Below, one piece after another: positions 58,990 to 64,000 of a DNA stretch of 64,000 nt (its first letter is position 1; each line of letters begins with the position of its first letter). The translations under genes were made by a program, and so were the position numbers. Source of the stretch: Oxalobacteraceae bacterium (GTDB lineage Bacteria > Pseudomonadota > Gammaproteobacteria > Burkholderiales > Burkholderiaceae_D); contig OMID01000060.1 in NCBI GenBank assembly GCA_900299005.1, forward strand, positions 19,790 to 83,789. Reading direction: 5' to 3'. The notes beneath the pieces were generated by a model. That model saw nothing but the letters and a program-made list of their open reading frames with translations, was not told the DNA's origin and searched no databases.

Positions 58990-60153
58990 ATGGATTTTTC
59001 CCTTTCCCCAAGAGCCGAGGAACTGCGAGAACGCACTCGCCAATTCATCGCCGAGCAAGTCATCCCGCTGGAGAACGATCCGCGTCAGGATAGTCATGGC
59101 CCTCACCCCGAACTGCGTGCTGAATTGATCAGCCGGGCTCGCGCAGCGGGCCTGCTCACACCGCATGCCTCGCGTGAGCTTGGCGGCTTGGGCCTCACGC
59201 ATGTAGAGAAGGCGGTGGTTTTCGAGGAGGCAGGCTATTCCTGGTTGGGTCCGACCGCGATGAATATTCATGCGCCCGACGAGGGCAATATCCACTTGAT
59301 GGAAGAGGTCGCCACGCCAGCGCAAAAGGCCCGTTGGCTGCGCCCCCAAGTCGAAGGCCATATCCGTTCGTGCTTCTGCATGACCGAACCCTCGCCCGGT
59401 GCAGGTGCCGACCCGAGCATGCTAAAGACTGCGGCAGTTCGCGATGGCGATCAGTTCGTAATCAATGGCCGCAAATGGCTGATCACGGGCGCCGATGGTT
59501 CCTCGTACGCCATCATCATGGCTCGCATGGAAGATGGTAGCGCCACCATGTTCCTCTCGGATATGGATCGTCCCGAGATCAAACTGGTGCGTAATCTGGA
59601 TGCGATGGATCGCTGCTTTTCCGGTGGGCATGGCGTGGTTGAATTCCATGACCTTCGCGTACCGGCCGCCGATGTCCTTGGAGAGATCGGCAAAGGCTTC
59701 CGCTACGCGCAGGTGCGCCTTGCACCGGCCCGGCTTACGCACTGCATGCGCTGGCTTGGTCAGGCGCGGCGCGCACATGAAGTCGCACTCGATTACGTCA
59801 GAAAGCGCGAAGCCTTCGGCAAGCCGCTGGTCGAACATGAGGGCGTGGGCTTCCAGATTGCCGACAACGACATGGATCTGATGACGGCGCGTCTGCACAT
59901 CTGGCATACCGCCTGGCTGCTCGACAAGGGTGAGAAGGGTGCCTTCGAATCCAGCCGGGCAAAGGTCGTTTGCTCCGAGGCAGAGTGGCGCGTGGTGGAC
60001 CGCAGCATACAGATCATGGGCGGCCTGGGTGTGACGGGCGACACGCCCGTGATGCGCATATTCACCGATATGCGTGCCTTCCGTATTTATGACGGTCCCA
60101 GCGAGGTGCATCGCTGGAGTATGGCTAAAAAAATTGCGGGGGGTAAAGCGTAA
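58990..60153 (+). CDS. Acyl-CoA dehydrogenase (ACAD10/11- or LvaC-like)
   Basis: 387 residues of the flavin-dependent ACAD family: FCMTEPSPGAGADPS, KWLITGADGSSYAIIMARM, IMGGLGVTGDTPVMRIFTDMRAFRIYDGPSEVHR. The Glu/Arg block at the end and the FAD region are intact. In this operon with an aminoglycoside-kinase-like protein it resembles the ACAD10/11 and LvaC branch, which eliminates phosphate from 4-phosphoacyl-CoA rather than performing simple dehydrogenation; that is inferred from context. Its stop overlaps the next gene by 1 bp. Confidence 0.85.
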   Translation: MDFSLSPRAEELRERTRQFIAEQVIPLENDPRQDSHGPHPELRAELISRARAAGLLTPHASRELGGLGLTHVEKAVVFEEAGYSWLGPTAMNIHAPDEGNIHLMEEVATPAQKARWLRPQVEGHIRSCFCMTEPSPGAGADPSMLKTAAVRDGDQFVINGRKWLITGADGSSYAIIMARMEDGSATMFLSDMDRPEIKLVRNLDAMDRCFSGGHGVVEFHDLRVPAADVLGEIGKGFRYAQVRLAPARLTHCMRWLGQARRAHEVALDYVRKREAFGKPLVEHEGVGFQIADNDMDLMTARLHIWHTAWLLDKGEKGAFESSRAKVVCSEAEWRVVDRSIQIMGGLGVTGDTPVMRIFTDMRAFRIYDGPSEVHRWSMAKKIAGGKA

Positions 60154-60923
60154 TGGCCACCGAAGCACTCTTTTCTCGCTTCCGTCTGGATGGCAAGCGT
60201 GCGCTGATCACCGGGGCGTCCAGTGGTTTTGGCGCACATTTCGCTGAAATCCTGTCAGCGGCAGGCGCAGAAGTCATCCTGGCGGCTCGTCGCGCCGACA
60301 AACTGACTGATCTTCAGCAGGCTTTGCAGGCGCGGGGTCGTCCGGCCTCATCGGTCAGTATGGATGTCAGCTCCCGAGCCAGCGTTGAGGCGGCCTTCGA
60401 TCAGGTGCACGCCTGCGATATCGTCATCAATAACGCGGGCATCACTGTCACACGCGCCTTGCTCGACCAGACGGAAGAAGACTGGGATAGCGTGATCGAC
60501 ACCAATCTGAAAGGATGCTGGCTGGTGGCCACGGAAGCTGCGCGGCGCTTGCGTGGCGCAGACAAGCCTGGCGTCATCGTGAACGTGGCTTCGATATTGG
60601 GAGAGCGTGTAGCGGCGGGCGTGGCGCCGTACGCGATCTCCAAAGCCGCCGTGATACAGGCCACCAAAGTGATGGCACTGGAGCTGGCGCGCTACCAGAT
60701 TCGTGTGAATGCGCTCTTGCCAGGTTATGTCGTGACTGATCTCAATCGCGATTTTCTGAAAAGCGAACTGGGAGAAAAGCTGCGCAGCCGTATTCCGACC
60801 CGCCGGTTCGGTGATATGACCGATCTCGACGGCCCCCTGCTCCTGCTGTGCTCCGATGCGGGCGCGGGCATGACAGGATCCTGTCTGACCGTCGATCACG
60901 GACATCTTCTCAGCTCACTCTAA
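60153..60923 (+). CDS. Short-chain dehydrogenase/reductase (LvaD-like position)
   Basis: 256 residues, classical SDR: TGASSGFGAHFAEIL, NNAG, NVASILGER with the Ser, YAISKAA with Tyr and Lys. VILAARRADKL after strand 2 (Arg-Arg) favours NADP(H). It is translationally coupled to the ACAD gene (TAATG) and lies 5 bp before the kinase-like gene. It could interconvert a keto- and hydroxy-acyl-CoA, as LvaD does in levulinate catabolism. Substrate inferred only. Confidence 0.87.
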   Translation: MATEALFSRFRLDGKRALITGASSGFGAHFAEILSAAGAEVILAARRADKLTDLQQALQARGRPASSVSMDVSSRASVEAAFDQVHACDIVINNAGITVTRALLDQTEEDWDSVIDTNLKGCWLVATEAARRLRGADKPGVIVNVASILGERVAAGVAPYAISKAAVIQATKVMALELARYQIRVNALLPGYVVTDLNRDFLKSELGEKLRSRIPTRRFGDMTDLDGPLLLLCSDAGAGMTGSCLTVDHGHLLSSL

Positions 60924-60928
60924 ACACG

Positions 60929-61936
60929 ATGGACCAATCGAGACAAACACGCCTGTGCGCGTGGCTGAAGTCGCAGGGATTCATTGGCTCAGATGGCCTG
61001 AGCATCAAAGCGCTCACTGGCGGGCAATCGAATCCTACTTTTCTGCTCACGTCAGGCAGAGATAAATTCGTCTTGCGCAAAAAGCCAGATGGTGTACTGC
61101 TCAAATCCGCCCATGCGATCGATCGCGAATATCGGGTGATTAGTGCCCTCAAAAATACGCCGGTGCCGGTGCCAGCGGCGCTGGCCTGGTGCGATGACGA
61201 GGACATCATCGGCACGCCGTTTTATCTCATGTCTTATCTCGATGGGCGCGTGTTTGTCGATCAGAGTTTGCCAGGCATGACCCCTGACCAGCGTGGCGCA
61301 ATCTATCGCGAAATGAATGGCGTGATCTCCGCACTGCATCTGCTGGACATCGATGCGATCGGACTGGGCGACTACGGCAAGCGCGAAAATTATCTCTCGC
61401 GCCAGATCAGTCGCTGGTCTTCACAACTCAGCGCTGCGACGATTCCGGTGCCGGATGCCGCTTTGCGGCTAATGGAGTGGTTGCCTGCGCATTTGCCGCC
61501 TGCGCAGCCAGCGGCGCTCATTCATGGAGATTTCAGGCTGGACAACCTGATCTTTCATCCAGGCGAGCCCCGCGTGATCGGTGTGCTGGATTGGGAGTTG
61601 TCAACCATCGGAGATCCGATCGCCGATTTTGCCTATCACTGCATGAGCTGGCACATACCGCATTCGCTTTGGCGTGGCATCGCAGGTCTTGATTTGAAGG
61701 CCTTGGGTATTCTGTCCGAGCCTGACTATCGGCAGCGATATTTTGCGGGACGTGCAGCGATTGATCCGGCGGCGTGGCGCTTTTATCTGGCTTTCAATTT
61801 GTTTCGCATGTCTGCGATCTTGTTCGGCATTGCCGAACGCGCGCAACAGGGCAATGCGAATGCAGCCGATGCAGTGCAAACCGGTGCCAAGGCGGGACCG
61901 CTGGCCGATCTGGGGTGTGAAATCGCTGGAATCTGA
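60929..61936 (+). CDS. Aminoglycoside-phosphotransferase-fold kinase, ACAD10/11- or LvaA-like
   Basis: 335 residues from ATG 60929. Kinase motifs: GGQSNPTFLL loop, Lys in FVLRKKPDG, catalytic D201 and N206 (HGDFRLDN) and metal D221 (VLDWELSTIGDP). The exact sequence style, including REYRVISAL and the DWELSTIGDPIADFAYHC segment, matches the kinase domain of ACAD10/11, which phosphorylates 4-hydroxyacyl-CoA, and not antibiotic kinases. In P. putida the lva operon splits the same functions between LvaA/B and LvaC. Last gene of the cluster. Confidence 0.82.
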   Translation: MDQSRQTRLCAWLKSQGFIGSDGLSIKALTGGQSNPTFLLTSGRDKFVLRKKPDGVLLKSAHAIDREYRVISALKNTPVPVPAALAWCDDEDIIGTPFYLMSYLDGRVFVDQSLPGMTPDQRGAIYREMNGVISALHLLDIDAIGLGDYGKRENYLSRQISRWSSQLSAATIPVPDAALRLMEWLPAHLPPAQPAALIHGDFRLDNLIFHPGEPRVIGVLDWELSTIGDPIADFAYHCMSWHIPHSLWRGIAGLDLKALGILSEPDYRQRYFAGRAAIDPAAWRFYLAFNLFRMSAILFGIAERAQQGNANAADAVQTGAKAGPLADLGCEIAGI

Positions 61937-62868
61937 CAGGCGCAACCGCACGTCATGGCGAGCTGTATCGCGTAGCGCTGAAGAGCAAGCAAAAGCGCAC
62001 AAGCGGTGTGGGCGCATCTTCAGGCACCGCTGTGCTATCTGCAACGCTGCCGACAACGCCCGGGACGACTTGCGGTACAGCGCATCTTGGCCCCATGCAG
62101 CACACGAGCAAGAAAGCGTGGTGGGCGTTCAGCGGAAAGAACAAAGCCCACTAGGGCAGTGGGCTTTGTCAATTACGGCGAAGCTCGTGAATCTATAGCC
62201 GAACGGTGGGAGCGTTGTGAATGCAGCTACCGACCTGACGAGGACAACAGCACACACTTACGCCGGCACGGGCTGTGACATTCGAGTCAGGAGAATCTCA
62301 CTCATGTAACCCGCAACCACCGGCTGGTCGCTATTTTTTGTAGTTGCAAAAATAACCGTCAACTCGTAGACCACTTATTTCGCACAGCCCGCTGCAATAC
62401 CAAACTCAGTCTCTGCGCATAAGACCAAACCGGTTTCAGTAGACCGTTGTGGGCCAGCCAACGCATCGCGACCTGACAGGAGATCATAACCAGGTTGCTC
62501 ACCGCTATGCGTCGTCCTTACTTGTGAGGGGTCTCTCGCCACACCAGTGACCACGTTTCTACAGTACTCTCGCTCGGAGCCAATTTCAAGCGGAAAGCCG
62601 ATTTATTTTTTTGATCTTTGTGGGCTGATATTTAGGCAGATGCTTATCGCAATCCGAGGGGCGAAAGCGTCATCGAAGCGTTGCGCCAAGGTCTCTCGAA
62701 AAATCAAAGGCTTGGAAGATCTAATTCCAGGTCGCTAGTTGTGTTGGGGGCGTTTTGTCGCCCGGTCATCCGATTGATGAGGTGGGTTCTTTTTTGCGAT
62801 TGCTGCAACCACTGCATTGTTTGCGCAGTTTCGATCAAGCCTGCCCAGGATTCACCCGGCGACTGTTG
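61937..62868. other. Gene-poor region of about 930 bp
   Basis: No gene can be supported. A perfect 11-bp stem ACAAAGCCCAC / GTGGGCTTTGT (62141-62169) may end the preceding operon though it lacks a T run. Short frames (for example 62547-62738, and one of 42 codons on the minus strand near 62360-62490) have no family pattern. The composition after 62300 is more AT-rich, and it could be decayed mobile DNA. Confidence 0.5.
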
Positions 62869-63198
62869 TCATGAATTTCGTGGCTTGGGAAAGAAATCCA
62901 CGGGCCTCATCAGTTTGTTTTGCTGGGATTCCAGTGCACCAAGCCGGGCGCTTTTCTCAACATAATCAAGCCATTCCGGATCAGCCCACAAGCCGGCTCG
63001 CCGTTGTTCGCGATCGCCAGCATTTTGATAACACCAGATGTGAACATATTCATTGGGATTGCCAGTCTCACAAGCCGCGTAAAGCAGTGGCAATCCCAAA
63101 TGGCGTACTTGTGCGTCCTTGCCGAATTGTTCATACAAGGCCAAGTGCGACTTGATCGTGCCTGGCTTACAGACATAGGTTCTGACGTCCAGCAGCAT
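62869..63198 (-). CDS. NIPSNAP family protein
   Basis: 109 residues, a single dimeric alpha/beta-barrel domain. The start MLLDVRTYVCKPGTIKSHLALYEQFG and the segment EYVHIWCYQNAGDREQRRAGLWADPEWLDYV are typical NIPSNAP features (the R-Y at the start, strand HIW, and the WxxxPxW helix). Small members act as accessory proteins or lactone-type isomerases in catabolism; the role here is unknown. It is isolated on the minus strand. Confidence 0.85.
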   Translation of the reverse strand: MLLDVRTYVCKPGTIKSHLALYEQFGKDAQVRHLGLPLLYAACETGNPNEYVHIWCYQNAGDREQRRAGLWADPEWLDYVEKSARLGALESQQNKLMRPVDFFPKPRNS

Positions 63199-63328
63199 GT
63201 GGCCTCCGAGTGCGTGGTGTAGGGTGTATGGGGGTAAGACTTATCTCATTTGGCCCTTGGCAGCGTTCCCAACGACCTGATGAGATAGCTTCTGTCTTGG
63301 TGCTGATCGTGATCCTGCAAGAGAAGTT

Positions 63329-64000
63329 CTATGCGTTACTGCTTTTTCGAACAAGCTGCAGGTGCTGATCGTAAGAGTTTTCTTCATAGCTTTCGATGAG
63401 CACATCTTCTCTCCAAATGCCACATTCCTTGACACCATTCGCGTGGGTCAGCGTGCCAAGCCCATGCATTAATCCGGCCTCCCACTCGCCCTGGTAGGTG
63501 GCGCCGTCGGCCCAGACATAAGTTCCTGTGCCTTCAAAATTATCGTCAACCCAATCACCTTCGTACCGGTCGCCTTCGATGTAAATCTCGATGCCCTTTC
63601 CGGCACGGCGGTCGTTTCGATATTCGCCGGAGTAGGTATCTCCGTTAGCCCATTTGAATGTACCGATACCGTGTTTCTTCCCATCTTTATGATCGCCAAC
63701 ATAGCTGTTGCCCGATCTGGAGATAGAGGTGCCGTGTCCATTCGCCAGACCATTTCTGAATTCGCCGTGGTACGTAGCCCCGTCAGTCCATAGCTGGATA
63801 CCTTGCCCGTGCGGCACGCCTAGCTTGAATTCACCCATGTATTTGTTGCCGTTACTGAAGGTCTCAGCGCCGGTGCCATTCGGGAATCCATTTTCGAATT
63901 GTCCTGCATACACTGCACCATGAACGGCAGCATAGATGCCATTACCATGGCGACTGCCTTGCTTGTAATCTCCGATGTAATTGTCGCCATTGGAAAAAAG
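63329..64000 (-). CDS. MORN-repeat protein, partial at the window edge
   Basis: Partial gene: the C-terminal 223 residues are visible and the start lies beyond the right edge. Eight consecutive MORN repeats of 23 residues can be read (from NYIGDYKQGSRHGNGIY through VYAGQFENGFPNGTGAE, KYMGEFKLGVPHGQGI, TYHGEFRNGLANGHGT, SYVGDHKDGKKHGIGT, TYSGEYRNDRRAGKGI, RYEGDWVDDNFEGTGT to TYQGEWEAGLMHGLGT), then a 35-residue acidic tail. The function is unknown; MORN arrays bind lipids or proteins. An N-terminal signal or enzyme domain cannot be excluded. Confidence 0.85.
   Translation of the reverse strand, partial: LFSNGDNYIGDYKQGSRHGNGIYAAVHGAVYAGQFENGFPNGTGAETFSNGNKYMGEFKLGVPHGQGIQLWTDGATYHGEFRNGLANGHGTSISRSGNSYVGDHKDGKKHGIGTFKWANGDTYSGEYRNDRRAGKGIEIYIEGDRYEGDWVDDNFEGTGTYVWADGATYQGEWEAGLMHGLGTLTHANGVKECGIWREDVLIESYEENSYDQHLQLVRKSSNA

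Noticed and set aside
60929-61936. Aminoglycoside resistance kinase
   Set aside because: The fold is shared, but the motifs and operon (ACAD, SDR, acyl-CoA synthetase nearby) match the ACAD10/11 or LvaA kinases instead.
61981-62110. Possible further family-2 repeat copy
   Set aside because: Shared words (GTGGGCGCATC, ACTTGCGGTAC) occur but not in the order and spacing of the other copies.

Overview
The window (64 kb, moderately GC-rich) reads as accessory and catabolic chromosome from an aerobic betaproteobacterium, most likely Rhodocyclales or Burkholderiales. That placement is inferred from the box benzoyl-CoA pathway, the PQQ dehydrogenases and the TRAP/NosR-like gene content; no rRNA or other phylogenetic marker is present. 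I saw no CRISPR array, phage, intact IS or rRNA.

Layout. (1) 1-5952: aerobic benzoyl-CoA pathway, with boxD divergent from boxR and then boxCBA, plus two readable promoters overlapped by TGCA operators. (2) 6178-12723: a NosR-like polyferredoxin with its flavin transferase ApbE, an adhesin-E-like secreted protein, and a TolQ/TolR-like four-gene operon. (3) 13429-16363: a lanthanide-type PQQ alcohol dehydrogenase followed by a fusion of a XoxJ-like binding protein with a cytochrome c. (4) 16470-21453: small lipoprotein, UspA, nucleoside transporter, DUF4399, truncated haemoglobin and hypotheticals. (5) 21604-24605: haloacetate dehalogenase, IlvD-type dehydratase and EthD protein. (6) 25054-29040: a second NosR-like protein followed by a SorAB-like sulfite dehydrogenase pair. 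(7) 29098-34932: transglutaminase-like protein, secreted RraA-family protein, SpoIIE-type phosphatase, HtrA protease and CDF transporter. (8) 35083-41455: an acid-sugar catabolic operon (SDR, RuBisCO-like protein, TRAP transporter, DUF1537 kinase). (9) 41731-52704: two further lanthanide-type PQQ dehydrogenases, one with a cytochrome c and one with a Rieske protein, among small secreted proteins. (10) 52980-61936: a CoA-dependent acid catabolism regulon (acyl-CoA synthetase, TPP lyase, GntR regulator, MFS transporter, acyl-CoA dehydrogenase, SDR, ACAD10/11- or LvaA-like kinase) with matching palindromic operators. (11) 61937-64000: a gene-poor stretch, a NIPSNAP protein and a MORN protein running off the edge.

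How the parts fit. The shared theme is periplasmic oxidation feeding dedicated electron carriers: three PQQ dehydrogenases that all carry the extra lanthanide-ligand Asp, each beside a different candidate acceptor (cytochrome fused to a binding protein, free cytochrome, Rieske protein), and two NosR-like membrane electron-transfer proteins in a window without nosZ. Cytoplasmic pathways then take aromatic, acid-sugar and hydroxy/keto-acid carbon through CoA thioesters or phosphates.

Two families of short MITE-like repeats are scattered through the window. One copy supplies coding sequence to a protein N-terminus, and others abut or supply stop codons. All functions are read from sequence and family knowledge; no database search was run.
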